Both the position numbers and the translations under genes were made by a program. From JAPORY01 sp965215385 (lineage in GTDB: Bacteria; Pseudomonadota; Alphaproteobacteria; Rhodobacterales; Rhodobacteraceae), in the NCBI GenBank assembly GCA_965215385.1, contig OZ244059.1:1488001-1552000 (forward strand): a DNA stretch of 64,000 bases. Direction: 5' to 3'. The notes beneath the pieces are model-generated. The model was not told the DNA's origin. It searched no databases and saw nothing but the letters and a program-made list of their open reading frames with translations. Of the stretch, positions 34,658 to 44,510 are shown piece after piece. Position 1 is the stretch's first letter, and each line of letters begins with the position of its first letter.

Positions 34658-35665
34658 GTGGTCAACTCATCCGAACCCGTCACTGAAATTGCCGCGCTTG
34701 AGGAAAAACTAACCGCTGCGCGTGATTCGATTCGAAAACGCTTTATTGGGCAAGAACAGGTTGTCGACCTAACACTGACAGCCCTCCTTTGTGGGAGTCA
34801 CGCCCTTCTAATCGGATTGCCGGGTCTTGGCAAAACTCGATTGGTCGAAACCCTCTCGGTCGTCATGGGCCTGAAAGGTAATCGCATCCAGTTTACCCCC
34901 GATCTGATGCCCTCTGACATTCTGGGATCTGAAGTCCTCGAAACTGCCGCCGGCGGTTCCCGATCATTTCGATTCATTTCGGGGCCCATTTTCTGCCAAC
35001 TGTTAATGGCCGATGAGGTCAATCGCGCAAGTCCGCGAACACAATCAGCCCTCCTGCAGGCAATGCAGGAAAAAGTCGTCACAGTCGCCGGCCAAAACCA
35101 TCAATTGGCACTGCCGTTTCACGTTTTTGCAACGCAGAATCCGATTGAGCAGGAAGGTACCTATCCCTTACCTGAAGCCCAACTTGATCGCTTTCTGGTG
35201 CAAATTGACGTACATAATCCTGACTTCGATACAGAAAAAGAAATCCTAAGTGCCACAACGGGTTTGCACGAGGCGGCTGCATCCCCGATTTTTTCCGCCG
35301 AAGAACTAATCGCTGCGCAGTTAATCTTGCGGAGTATTCCAGTGGGACAGTCCGTTATCGACCATATTTTGACGCTTGTTCGTCATCTTCGTCCAGAGAG
35401 TGAGCACGCAAAACCTCACATCCGCGATAGCGTGGCTTGGGGGCCAGGACCCCGTGCATCGCAAGCACTCGTGATGGCGTCACGGGCAAGCGCACTGTTG
35501 CAAGGACGACTGGCACCAAATCGGAAAGACGTAATTGACTTGGCGGTACCCGTTCTCAGTCACCGAATGGCCCTCAACTTTGCGGCCAGAGCTCGCGGCG
35601 AGAATTTGACCGAAATCATTCAAACGGTTGCCGCCAACCTTGCCCCGATGGAGGCGGCCGCGTGA
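34658..35665 (+). CDS. MoxR-family AAA+ ATPase
   Basis: A 335-residue ATPase with Walker A GLPGLGKT (53-60), Walker B LLMADEVNRA (about 113-122) and the MoxR signature (SPRTQSALLQAMQEK; FATQNPIEQEGTYPLPEAQ). MoxR proteins act as chaperone-like ATPases, normally with a VWA or DUF58 protein, and often affect the cell envelope or stress tolerance. GTG start at 34658. It is followed by DUF58, BatA/DUF4159 and GATase-like membrane protein genes with 4-nt overlaps, so these four genes form one operon. Confidence 0.93.
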   Translation: MVNSSEPVTEIAALEEKLTAARDSIRKRFIGQEQVVDLTLTALLCGSHALLIGLPGLGKTRLVETLSVVMGLKGNRIQFTPDLMPSDILGSEVLETAAGGSRSFRFISGPIFCQLLMADEVNRASPRTQSALLQAMQEKVVTVAGQNHQLALPFHVFATQNPIEQEGTYPLPEAQLDRFLVQIDVHNPDFDTEKEILSATTGLHEAAASPIFSAEELIAAQLILRSIPVGQSVIDHILTLVRHLRPESEHAKPHIRDSVAWGPGPRASQALVMASRASALLQGRLAPNRKDVIDLAVPVLSHRMALNFAARARGENLTEIIQTVAANLAPMEAAA

Positions 35666-36540
35666 ACAGTGCGCAGCCGTCCTTGCGCGAGCGAGCCGAA
35701 ATTGCCGCGGCGACACTACCGCCCCTCCTTGTTCAGGCGCAAAAACTAGCAGGAACAACTCTGATGGGTGAACACGGTCGGCGCCGAGCTGGGCTCGGGG
35801 ACGACTTTTGGCAATTTCGTCCAGCTGAATCCGGCGATAATCGTCGCCTTATTGACCATCGGCGCAGCGCCTCTGGCGATATTGAATTCGTTCGGGAAAA
35901 GGAGTGGAAAATTGCCCAGTCGCTTGTTTTATGGGTTGACCAAGGCGCGTCAATGCGCTGGACCTCCCAGCAGTCAAACCCACAAAAGGTTGATCGCGCT
36001 CGGCTGCTGGCCCTAGCGATGGCTATCTTGGCAGTGCGCGGTGGTGAGCGGGTCGGTCTTGCTGGAGATCATTCCCGACCGCAACGCGACAACCAACAAT
36101 TGAACCGCATGGCTGCAGCCCTCTCAATCGACTCACCAGATGACTATTCCCCGCCCGCATACGACGTGTTCACGCCAAATGTCCGGGCAGTGTTTATTTC
36201 GGATTTCTTGGGTAAGACTGATAAACTACGGGTCGCTCTGCGCAAGATGGCGGCACAGGGTGTGACCGGGATACTATTACAAATTCTTGACCCAGCCGAA
36301 GAGTCTTTTCCGTATCGTGGCCGAACGATTTTCGATAGTGTTGGAGGAAGCTTGAGCCACAAGACGCTTAAGGCTTCGGAATTAAGCGACCGATACGTGC
36401 AGCGCCTTGCAAAACGCAAAGACGAAATAGCCGACATTGCGCGTCAAACCGGATGGCGAAGCAGTATTCATCATACTGATAACAGTGCTCGGACCGCGCT
36501 CCTGTGGCTCTATCAAGCCCTCAACGCTAATTCGACATGA
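35662..36540 (+). CDS. DUF58 domain protein
   Basis: A 292-residue soluble protein. The DUF58 core (FRPAESGDNRRLIDHRRSAS, then FVREKEWKIAQSLVLWVDQG) is clear, with a VWA-like remainder (VDQGASMRW resembles a degenerate MIDAS start, DxGxS). DUF58 proteins are the usual partners of MoxR ATPases. GTG start overlapping the moxR stop (GTGA), and 4-nt overlap with the next gene. Function in this operon is inferred only from context. Confidence 0.9.
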   Translation: MNSAQPSLRERAEIAAATLPPLLVQAQKLAGTTLMGEHGRRRAGLGDDFWQFRPAESGDNRRLIDHRRSASGDIEFVREKEWKIAQSLVLWVDQGASMRWTSQQSNPQKVDRARLLALAMAILAVRGGERVGLAGDHSRPQRDNQQLNRMAAALSIDSPDDYSPPAYDVFTPNVRAVFISDFLGKTDKLRVALRKMAAQGVTGILLQILDPAEESFPYRGRTIFDSVGGSLSHKTLKASELSDRYVQRLAKRKDEIADIARQTGWRSSIHHTDNSARTALLWLYQALNANST

Positions 36541-39302
36541 CTTTTCTCGGTGGCATTAGTTTTACCGCCCCGTGGCTACTTCTCGGCTTACTCACTCTGC
36601 CACTCCTGGGGTTACTCTTGCGGGCGGTGCCGCCAGCACCGATTCGCCGAACTTTCCCAGCCGTATCACTCCTGATCGGGCTTTCTGATCGCGATAGCAC
36701 CACTGATCAGACCCCATGGTGGTTGCTATTGCTGCGAATGCTCGCAATCGCTGCTCTGATCATTGGCTTTGCCGGGCCAATTCTCAATCCGGCGAACGAG
36801 CCCGGACGGGACGGTCCTGTACTCGTCCTAATTGACGGGTCATGGGCAGGCGCACCGACTTGGATAAATCAGATTGATCTCGCTACCAACAAGATCTCTG
36901 CGGCTAGTGATGACGGAAGACCAGTTGCAGTCGTGCAACTCACGCAACCAGAGAAACCAATCTTCCTAACCGCCGATGAGTGGCGCCGTCGTCTCACCGG
37001 TTTGCAGCCCTATCCATGGCTACCAGATCAAATGCGCGTCGACCAACTCATCGGCCAACTTTCCGACGCACGCTTTGATACCATCTGGATTAGCGACGGC
37101 TTGAATCATTCGGGACGCGACCAACTCCTCGTTGAGCTTGAGACCCGTGGACAAGTTGTTGTACACCAGTCTGCCACTTCGCCGTTAGGTTTGTTTCCTG
37201 CGCAATATAACGATGGCGCGATTTTGCTAACCGCGCAACGCGCTGCGGCCAATACCGCTCAGAGTTTGGAGCTGGTCGCGAAAGGACCCGATCTAGCCGG
37301 CATTCAACGAAATCTAGCTGTCGGCACCATTGAATTTGACGCGGGGGAAGTCGAAGGACGGGCGACACTCAATCTCCCGTCGGAACTCAGAAATCGCATC
37401 ACCCACTTTGCAATACCAAACCAACGATCCGCTGGCACGGTTACGCTTGCCGATGATAGTCTGCGGCGGCGCGAAGTCGTCTTGATTAGTTCTCGGCAAG
37501 ATCGCGAAGGGTTAGAGCTATTGTCGCCGGTTCATTACCTCGAAAATGCCCTTTCCCCCACAACTGAAATTTCATCGGCATCTCTAATGGATGTGCTGCC
37601 ATCCAACCCAGATGTCATTGTTTTGGTGGACATTGCCACTCTCGCAGCGGGGGAAACCGAGGCACTGAGTGGGTGGATCGAAGACGGCGGACTTCTCCTT
37701 CGATTTGCCGGGCCACGCCTCGCTGCGAGCGATGTTGGGCGCGAGAATGAAGATCCACTGATTCCTGTCCGTTTACGAGCCGGAGGACGTACGGTCGGGG
37801 GAGCAATGAGCTGGGGAGAACCAAAAACGCTCGCGCCGTTTCTAGAAAACTCACCGTTTAGCGGATTACGGATCCCTGACGATGTCACGGTTACGACGCA
37901 GATAATGGCACACCCCGACGCCACCCTAACAGAGCGTGTCATTGCCACTTTGAACGATGGTACGCCGCTGGTAACACGAAAAAAACTCGGCAACGGGCAA
38001 ATCGTATTGTTCCATATTGCCGCCAATGCTGAGTGGTCGACCCTGCCGCTTTCAGGATTATTCGTTGAAATGCTTGAGAGATTGGCAGTCTCGTCCTCGA
38101 CAAAAAAGACGGTTGCGGCCGACCTAGCGGGCACCATCTGGAACCCGATTTCGGTTTTGGATGGTTATGGGAATCTTCTCGATGCTGGTGACCGTCCCGG
38201 CATTGCCGGGGCGTCTCTGTTGCGTGATCCTCTGAATCCAGACTTGCTTCCGGGAGTATACCAGCACCAGAATCGACGCCTTGCCCGAAATACTCTTGCC
38301 ACTGACGATCTCTTATCTCCAGCAAATTGGCCTGCACGTATTTCCGTCAGTGGCTTTGTTGTTGAGCGGGAATTACCGATTGCGGCTTTGCTCATTGCCA
38401 TGGCATCGGCAATTTTTCTCGTTGACGTGTTAGCAACTCTGGCACTGTCAGGTCGCCTTACTGCGAATTTGCGTCCACAGACCGCCAGTGTGCTCGCTGT
38501 CTTGTTGCTGCTTGTGCCCCATTTACCGGCAAATGCAGGCAACAGCGATGATTTTGCGATCTTGGCCTCAAGCAATGTCACTCTAGCCTACATCTTAACG
38601 GGAGACGTCGATCTTGATCGCGTTTCTCAAGCTGGCCTACTTGGTCTTTCAAGTACCCTGCGGCGTCGGACATCGGTCGAGCCCCTTCCGCCCATTGGTA
38701 TTGATTTGGAACACGATGAACTCGCATTCTTCCCGCTCCTCTATTGGCCGATGACGGCGGATCAAGCGCAACCCTCCGAGGCAGCGTATTCTCGATTGAA
38801 TACGTATTTGCGCACGGGGGGCTTAATCGTGTTTGATACGCGAGACGCCAACACAAAGGTTCGTGGGATTACAACTCCGAACGAACAACGGCTGTCACAA
38901 CTCGCAGAACCGCTTGATATGCCGCCACTTGAAATTTTACCCGACGACCACGTTTTGTCGCGTGCATTCTACTTGCTCCAAGATTTCCCGGGACGCCACA
39001 CCAGCCGTGCGGTGTGGGTTGAAGCCGCGCCAGATGATGCAGAGAGAGCAGAGGGAATGCCATTTCGCAATCTCAACGACGGTGTTACCCCAGTTCTCAT
39101 TGGCGGTAATGATTGGGCATCAGCTTGGGCACTCGACGAAGAAGGGCGCGTCATGTTCCCGATTGGCAGAGGTGCCGCCGGGCAACGTCAACGCGAATTA
39201 GCCTACAGATTCGGGATTAATCTTGTGATGCACGTCTTAACCGGCAATTACAAATCTGACCAAGTTCACGTGCCAGCATTATTGGATCGACTAGGACAGT
39301 GA
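36537..39302 (+). CDS. BatA-N / DUF4159 membrane protein
   Basis: A 921-residue membrane protein. The N terminus has the BatA-type start (ISFTAPWLLLGLLTLPLLGL) and a second transmembrane segment (LLLLRMLAIAALIIGFAGP), followed by a large extracytoplasmic-type region. Two more hydrophobic segments lie around 615-665, and a C-terminal DUF4159 domain follows (LAYILTGDVDLDRVSQAGL, AFFPLLYWPM, AYSRLNTYLRTGGLIVFDTR). Order and length match the alphaproteobacterial protein that follows DUF58. It probably forms an envelope complex with the next gene product. The ATG overlaps the upstream stop and the stop overlaps the downstream GTG. Confidence 0.88.
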   Translation: MTFLGGISFTAPWLLLGLLTLPLLGLLLRAVPPAPIRRTFPAVSLLIGLSDRDSTTDQTPWWLLLLRMLAIAALIIGFAGPILNPANEPGRDGPVLVLIDGSWAGAPTWINQIDLATNKISAASDDGRPVAVVQLTQPEKPIFLTADEWRRRLTGLQPYPWLPDQMRVDQLIGQLSDARFDTIWISDGLNHSGRDQLLVELETRGQVVVHQSATSPLGLFPAQYNDGAILLTAQRAAANTAQSLELVAKGPDLAGIQRNLAVGTIEFDAGEVEGRATLNLPSELRNRITHFAIPNQRSAGTVTLADDSLRRREVVLISSRQDREGLELLSPVHYLENALSPTTEISSASLMDVLPSNPDVIVLVDIATLAAGETEALSGWIEDGGLLLRFAGPRLAASDVGRENEDPLIPVRLRAGGRTVGGAMSWGEPKTLAPFLENSPFSGLRIPDDVTVTTQIMAHPDATLTERVIATLNDGTPLVTRKKLGNGQIVLFHIAANAEWSTLPLSGLFVEMLERLAVSSSTKKTVAADLAGTIWNPISVLDGYGNLLDAGDRPGIAGASLLRDPLNPDLLPGVYQHQNRRLARNTLATDDLLSPANWPARISVSGFVVERELPIAALLIAMASAIFLVDVLATLALSGRLTANLRPQTASVLAVLLLLVPHLPANAGNSDDFAILASSNVTLAYILTGDVDLDRVSQAGLLGLSSTLRRRTSVEPLPPIGIDLEHDELAFFPLLYWPMTADQAQPSEAAYSRLNTYLRTGGLIVFDTRDANTKVRGITTPNEQRLSQLAEPLDMPPLEILPDDHVLSRAFYLLQDFPGRHTSRAVWVEAAPDDAERAEGMPFRNLNDGVTPVLIGGNDWASAWALDEEGRVMFPIGRGAAGQRQRELAYRFGINLVMHVLTGNYKSDQVHVPALLDRLGQ

Positions 39303-41341
39303 TTACCGCCATCATATTCGACCCTTTGCTCAATTGGCTCGCTATCGTTGCCGTCGCTGGATTGGGGTTTTTAGCGACAACAGTTGCTCTGTTCAAGGGT
39401 CTTGCGGGCTGGTGGTTGCGTGGTCTGGCTGCAGCACTCATTGTTGTCACCCTAGTGAATCCAACCTATCAGCGCGAGAGCCGCAATCCACTGCCCGATA
39501 TTGTGCTGTTGATTGAGGACGAGAGCACGAGTCAGTCGCTTGGTCACCGCCACGAACTCACGGCGACAGCAGCTGAAGCCATCAATCAAGAGCTTGAGCA
39601 AAGGCCAGGAATTGAAGTTCGGCGGATTCGCGTCGCCGATGGCGATGACAATTCGGGAACCCAGCTCATGACGGCGGTATCGGATGCCCTCGCTGAGGAA
39701 CCTCGTGATCAGGTCGCTGGCGTCATTATTATCACCGACGGTCAAATCCACGACTTGGAACGCGCCCCTGTTCTATCAGCACCAGTCAATGTCCTTTTGA
39801 CAGGGAAAAGGAGTGACTGGGACCGCAGACTTGTCGTCAATAACGCGCCAACTTTCGCCGTTATTGGTGAATCGACTGCTCTGAATGTCCGAATTGACGA
39901 GACCGGTTCGGTTCCGCCGAACGATGCTGACGTGGCTTTGCGTATCTCTATCAATGACGATCCGCCCAACGATCTCGTTGTTCCCGTTGGCGAAGATGTT
40001 GAGATCCCGATCGCATTGCCGCACGCTGGACAAAATGTGATTCAGATCAGTGTTGCTAAAGCTGACGGCGAAATCACCAACCGAAACAACACGGCTTTAA
40101 TTCGGATCAATGGCGTGCGCGACAGATTGCGGGTTCTACTGGTCTCGGGCGTACCCCACCAAGGGGGGCGTACTTGGCGAAACCTGTTAAAGTCTGACAG
40201 TTCAGTTGACTTGGTCCACTTTACGATTTTGCGTCCTCCGGACAAGCAAGATGGCGTGCTGGTGAATGAGCTGAGTCTGATCGCTTTCCCAACGCGAGAG
40301 TTATTTTTGGAAAAAATCGATGATTTCGACTTGATAATCTTCGACCGTTACAAGAGACGCGGTATCCTGCCGGCGATTTATCTCGAAAATGTCGCGGAGT
40401 ATGTTCGAAATGGCGGCGCTGTTTTGGTCGCCGCAGGTCCAGACTTTGCCACAGCCGACAGTATCTATCGCTCACCCTTATCATCAGTACTGCCGGGGGA
40501 GCCCACGGCTCGAATTTTCGAAGACCGCTATAAGCCAGTGATCACTGACCTAGGCGAGCGACATCCCGTTACATCGCAGCTTCCACGGGCCGATCAATGG
40601 GGGGCCTGGTTGCGTCAAATTGACGTCGACGCTCAGTCGGGTCACACGGTGATGACAGGCCTAAGCGAACAACCGCTGTTGATCCTGGACCGCGTTGGTC
40701 GCGGCCGTGTGGCACTTTTGGCTTCTGATCACGCTTGGCTTTGGAGCCGCGGCTTCGACGGTGGTGGTCCACAGCTTGAATTATTGCGGCGGCTAGCGCA
40801 CTGGATGATGCGTGAACCAGAATTAGAAGAAGAAACGCTGGTGGCAGAGGCCGATGGTCGGACGATGCGGATCATCCGTCGTACGCTAGATTCTGAAATC
40901 GGTCCGATAAATCTGACGCAACCGTCGGGCGAAAGCGTCACCATTGAACTTGAGGAAAGACGACCGGGCTGGTTCGAGGCAACCTATGAGGGACCTGCCG
41001 ACGGGCTGTTTAAGCTCGTCGAAGGAGAGCACGACACGGTGGTGGGATTAGGACCGGCGTCACCGACAGAGTTTGCGCATACCATTTCGACTGCGGCTCT
41101 ACTCGACCCGATCGTAGCGGCTCAAAAGGGCGGCATTCTTCGCCTTGAGGACGGTATCCCGAGAATACGCTTCGTACGCAGTGGTCGTCCGGCAGCCGGT
41201 CGAGACTGGATTGGTCTATCACCGCGAAACGCGTACGCAACCACCGATATTCACCAACGTCAGTTGTTGCCGGCTTGGTTAATGCTTCTATTGATCTCGG
41301 TGCTGATTTTGATGGGTTGGCTTCGGGAAGGAAAACCTTAA
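39299..41341 (+). CDS. Membrane protein with glutamine-amidotransferase-like domain
   Basis: A 680-residue protein. Two N-terminal membrane segments (about 10-28 and 36-52) and one C-terminal segment (LLPAWLMLLLISVLILMGW) bracket a large periplasmic-type part. The middle (about 270-500; RLRVLLVSGVPHQGGRTWRN, FDLIIFDRYKRRG, VRNGGAVLVAAGP) has the class-I GATase-like fold, without a visible catalytic Cys, so it is probably a binding domain. GTG start overlapping the previous stop (GTGA). It is the last gene of the MoxR operon; the function is unknown. Confidence 0.85.
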   Translation: MITAIIFDPLLNWLAIVAVAGLGFLATTVALFKGLAGWWLRGLAAALIVVTLVNPTYQRESRNPLPDIVLLIEDESTSQSLGHRHELTATAAEAINQELEQRPGIEVRRIRVADGDDNSGTQLMTAVSDALAEEPRDQVAGVIIITDGQIHDLERAPVLSAPVNVLLTGKRSDWDRRLVVNNAPTFAVIGESTALNVRIDETGSVPPNDADVALRISINDDPPNDLVVPVGEDVEIPIALPHAGQNVIQISVAKADGEITNRNNTALIRINGVRDRLRVLLVSGVPHQGGRTWRNLLKSDSSVDLVHFTILRPPDKQDGVLVNELSLIAFPTRELFLEKIDDFDLIIFDRYKRRGILPAIYLENVAEYVRNGGAVLVAAGPDFATADSIYRSPLSSVLPGEPTARIFEDRYKPVITDLGERHPVTSQLPRADQWGAWLRQIDVDAQSGHTVMTGLSEQPLLILDRVGRGRVALLASDHAWLWSRGFDGGGPQLELLRRLAHWMMREPELEEETLVAEADGRTMRIIRRTLDSEIGPINLTQPSGESVTIELEERRPGWFEATYEGPADGLFKLVEGEHDTVVGLGPASPTEFAHTISTAALLDPIVAAQKGGILRLEDGIPRIRFVRSGRPAAGRDWIGLSPRNAYATTDIHQRQLLPAWLMLLLISVLILMGWLREGKP

Positions 41342-41521
41342 TTGCACGGCCAAGTCCCGATTGTCCTCTCCAACTCGTTGCTAGTATCAATCCAAACTGA
41401 AGCCCAGAGCAATCAACAACGCAGTCCGATGCACCGAATCACGCTTTGGAAAATTTTGTTTGCTAGGAAAAAAATCCGCCCATTCTAAAGCCGCAATGCC
41501 ATCAATCACACGCGCTATCGT

Positions 41522-42469
41522 TTAGTGGGCATTGGCCGACTGAGGAGTTACTTCTGCCTCTGGGAAATCGATTGGGCGTTGATTGCTGCGTCTTTTGAGT
41601 GCTAAATCAATCTGCTTTTGCCGTTCGCGAAATCGCCGCTTATCTGTGGCAGTGGTTTTGTCGAAACAATTCTGACACGAAACCCCCGGCTCATATGCGT
41701 CGCCCTTCATATCATTCGGCGAGATCGGGTAACGACATCCCCCACAAATTACATGATTTCCCGTAACTAAGCCGTGCTCTAAACTCACGCGACGATCAAA
41801 TACGAAACAAGAGCCGTCCCAAAGGCTGTTGGATTGCTCAATCTCCTTTAGATAGCGAAGTATTCCACCGCGCAAGTGATAGACTTCACCGACGCCCTGC
41901 TCTAACAAAAAGCTTGTCGCCTTTTCGCATCGGATACCACCAGTGCAATACATGCCAATTTTCTGACCTTTGTACTGCTCCCGGTTGTTTGCCCACCATT
42001 GCGGAAAGTCTCTAAATTTTTCCGTCTTAGGGTCCACCGCATGCCGAAAGCGACCGATTGCGACCTCGTAGCGATTCCGCGTATCAATCACTGTTACCTC
42101 GGGATCAAGAACAACGCTATTCCATTCTTGCGGGGATAAGTAAGTCCCGACGCGGCGTGTCGGGTCTACATCGCTGCGACCTATCGTTACGATTTCTCGC
42201 TTGCGGAAAACTTTCATTCTTGAGAACGGCACCTGCTGTGCCCAACTCGTGATGCAGGAGAAATTTTCGCGGTCGGATAGCGAACGAGCGTAAGCAAGAA
42301 TTTCCTGAACCCCTTGCTCTGACCCTGTTATTGTCCCATTGATACCTTCAGATGCGATCAAGAGTGTTCCTTTTACACCCGCGTCACGACAGAAACCTTC
42401 GAATGAAGACTTCAGAGTGCTCGGAGCATGCACTCGAAAAAACTGATAAAAGGACGCGATTCGGAACAT
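41522..42469 (-). CDS. trhO: tRNA uridine(34) hydroxylase (rhodanese family)
   Basis: Oxygen-dependent formation of 5-hydroxyuridine at the tRNA wobble position, a first step to mo5U/cmo5U-type modifications. The 315 residues include an N-terminal acylphosphatase-like domain (GTLLIASEGINGTI, 34-47) and a rhodanese domain with the active site YCTGGIRCEKA (Cys175 and Cys181). A C-terminal cysteine pair region follows (CGGCRYPIS, CQNCFD). ATG 42469. It converges on the MoxR operon with a 180-bp gap. Confidence 0.93.
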   Translation of the reverse strand: MFRIASFYQFFRVHAPSTLKSSFEGFCRDAGVKGTLLIASEGINGTITGSEQGVQEILAYARSLSDRENFSCITSWAQQVPFSRMKVFRKREIVTIGRSDVDPTRRVGTYLSPQEWNSVVLDPEVTVIDTRNRYEVAIGRFRHAVDPKTEKFRDFPQWWANNREQYKGQKIGMYCTGGIRCEKATSFLLEQGVGEVYHLRGGILRYLKEIEQSNSLWDGSCFVFDRRVSLEHGLVTGNHVICGGCRYPISPNDMKGDAYEPGVSCQNCFDKTTATDKRRFRERQKQIDLALKRRSNQRPIDFPEAEVTPQSANAH

Positions 42470-42896
42470 GGTTTGATGATTCTATCATTCGTGTCTAACT
42501 TTGACTCCGTCTAGCTAATTCTACTCTTTAATAAAAAGCAAGATTCAGTAACGCACGAAGTTCAAGTCACTTGAGAATACCCATTAGCGCCATCGCAAAA
42601 CACCTGAAAGCTTTCCCATCATTTCAATCAGTGTATCTACCTTTCTAGCGAACCTGCCGCATCCATGAAAACTGAAACAAGCAATGGTCTTTATTGGCAG
42701 TAAGACCAACCTTCTGCGATGTGCAGCTATCATGCTATATGACAACGCCCCGACGAACTAATGCTTGTATCCGCCTTGGCGATAATGGCTGCTAATCGTT
42801 TTAGACCGCTGGTATTCGACGCTTTCGGTATCCCGTAAAATGATCGTCTACTATCCGGTTTTGGATAAGGCATTTTGCAAGATTTGGAGACTTTTC
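42470..42896. other. 427-bp gap between trhO and pncB (divergent); nothing recognised
   Basis: Must hold the two divergent promoters. The in-frame extension of pncB to 42840 has no ribosome-binding site and is not conserved in character. No RNA gene seen. Confidence 0.4.
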
Positions 42897-44189
42897 ATGG
42901 TTGATATCGCGAGTCGGGTCTACAATCATCAATGGAAAATTGATCCCATCGTTCGGTCACTTATTGATACTGACTTCTATAAGCTGTTGATGTGTCAATC
43001 GGTGCTTCGCAACCGTCCCAAGACGCAGGTTACTTTTTCTCTTTTTAATCGTGCCAAGCATGTACCCCTCGCCCGCCTAATTGACGCCGGCGAAATCCGA
43101 GAACAACTCGACCACATTCGCTCACTAAGCTTACGAAGAGGTGAGAGCACCTGGTTGCGCGGCAATACCTTCTACGGAAAACGCCAGATGTTCACGCCAG
43201 AGTTCATGGAGTGGTTCGAAACCGTTCGCCTGCCGCCCTATCACTTGGAGCAATATGACGATCAGTATTTCCTTACTTTTGAGGGCACTTGGCCCGAAGT
43301 TATGCTTTGGGAAGTTCCCGCGCTTGCGGTCTTTATGGAACTTCGTGGCCGCAGCGTCCTTAGCCAAATGGCAAAATTTGAAATTGAGATTCTGTACGCG
43401 CGCGCAATGACAAAACTATGGGAGAAAGTTCAGAAGTTAAGTCCTCACAAGTCTTTACGAATTGCTGACTTTGGCACAAGGCGCCGCCACTCCTTTCTTT
43501 GGCATGATTGGTGCGTCCAGGCGATGGTTGAAGGGCTCGGAGAGAGCTTTGTCGGTACGTCAAACTGTTTGATTGCGAAGAACCGAGATTTGGAGGCGAT
43601 CGGAACGAACGCTCACGAGTTACCAATGATCTATGCGGCCCTCACAAACACGGACACTGAACTGCTGGAAGCACCTTACGGGGTATTAAGTGACTGGCAA
43701 GAGGAGCATGACGGCAACCTACGAATTATTCTCCCAGACACTTTTGGTTCAAAGGGTTTTTTGGATAATGCACCGGACTGGTTGCAACAATGGACGGGGG
43801 TAAGAATTGACTCCGGTGATCCGGCAGCAGGGGCCGAGACTGCGATTCGCTGGTGGCAGCAGCGCGGTGAGAATCCAGCGGAGAAACTGATTATTTTTTC
43901 TGACGGCCTTGACGTCGACAAAATTCTTGAACTTTCGCATCGATTCGCCCACCGTGTCAAAGTGAGCTTCGGGTGGGGAACATTACTGACCAATGATTTT
44001 CGTGGTCTGACAGTCGATGATTGCTTGGCACCGTTCAGCCTCGTTTGCAAGCCTGTGAGTGCTGATGGTCGCCCCACTGTTAAATTATCCGACAATCCCA
44101 ATAAGGCAGTGGGGCCGAGCGCAGAGGTCGAGCGATATCGTCGTCTATTTGCGGTTGGCGAGCAAACTGCATACGATGTCATTGTTTAG
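42897..44189 (+). CDS. pncB: Nicotinate phosphoribosyltransferase
   Basis: Makes nicotinate mononucleotide from nicotinate, PRPP and ATP in NAD salvage. The 430 residues contain LIDTDFYKLLMCQSVL, VTFSLFNR, FGTRRRHSFLWHD, VGTSNCLIAKNRDLEAIGTN, AHELPMIYAAL (with the His that is phosphorylated) and the IRIDSGD-like VRIDSGDPA. I choose ATG 42897 with GGAG ten bases upstream over the longer frame from 42840. Stands alone. Confidence 0.95.
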   Translation: MVDIASRVYNHQWKIDPIVRSLIDTDFYKLLMCQSVLRNRPKTQVTFSLFNRAKHVPLARLIDAGEIREQLDHIRSLSLRRGESTWLRGNTFYGKRQMFTPEFMEWFETVRLPPYHLEQYDDQYFLTFEGTWPEVMLWEVPALAVFMELRGRSVLSQMAKFEIEILYARAMTKLWEKVQKLSPHKSLRIADFGTRRRHSFLWHDWCVQAMVEGLGESFVGTSNCLIAKNRDLEAIGTNAHELPMIYAALTNTDTELLEAPYGVLSDWQEEHDGNLRIILPDTFGSKGFLDNAPDWLQQWTGVRIDSGDPAAGAETAIRWWQQRGENPAEKLIIFSDGLDVDKILELSHRFAHRVKVSFGWGTLLTNDFRGLTVDDCLAPFSLVCKPVSADGRPTVKLSDNPNKAVGPSAEVERYRRLFAVGEQTAYDVIV

Positions 44190-44510
44190 CAAAGTCCGTT
44201 CTAGGACTGCACCCCATTGAAGCGAATCACCGATATTGATCCCGACGAAAACCCTCTTGAACCGCTAATAATTCGTGCAGACGAACAACCATATCTGTCT
44301 CAATTTTGCGGTTCGCCAATTCGGTGCCGTCAACAGCTATCAGTTTTTCAAGAACACTAGACGAGCCTAACTAAATTGAGTTCTCGCTCGGATCCAGCAA
44401 CCTGTCATCGTCAAAATACGCTTGGTTCAGCGGTTCGAATACAGTAGACTTGGGTGGCAATTCAGCTGTCTGTGCGAGACAACATAAATGCGACAGAAAG
44501 ATTGGAAGTG
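44190..44510. other. 321-bp gap with a 47-codon open frame of coding-like character
   Basis: A plus-strand frame from TTG 44218 reads LKRITDIDPDENPLEPLIIR, then ADEQPYLSQFCGSP, and stops at about 44361. It looks more protein-like than its surroundings but has no ribosome-binding site and no family that I recognise. It may be the remains of a gene. Confidence 0.25.
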
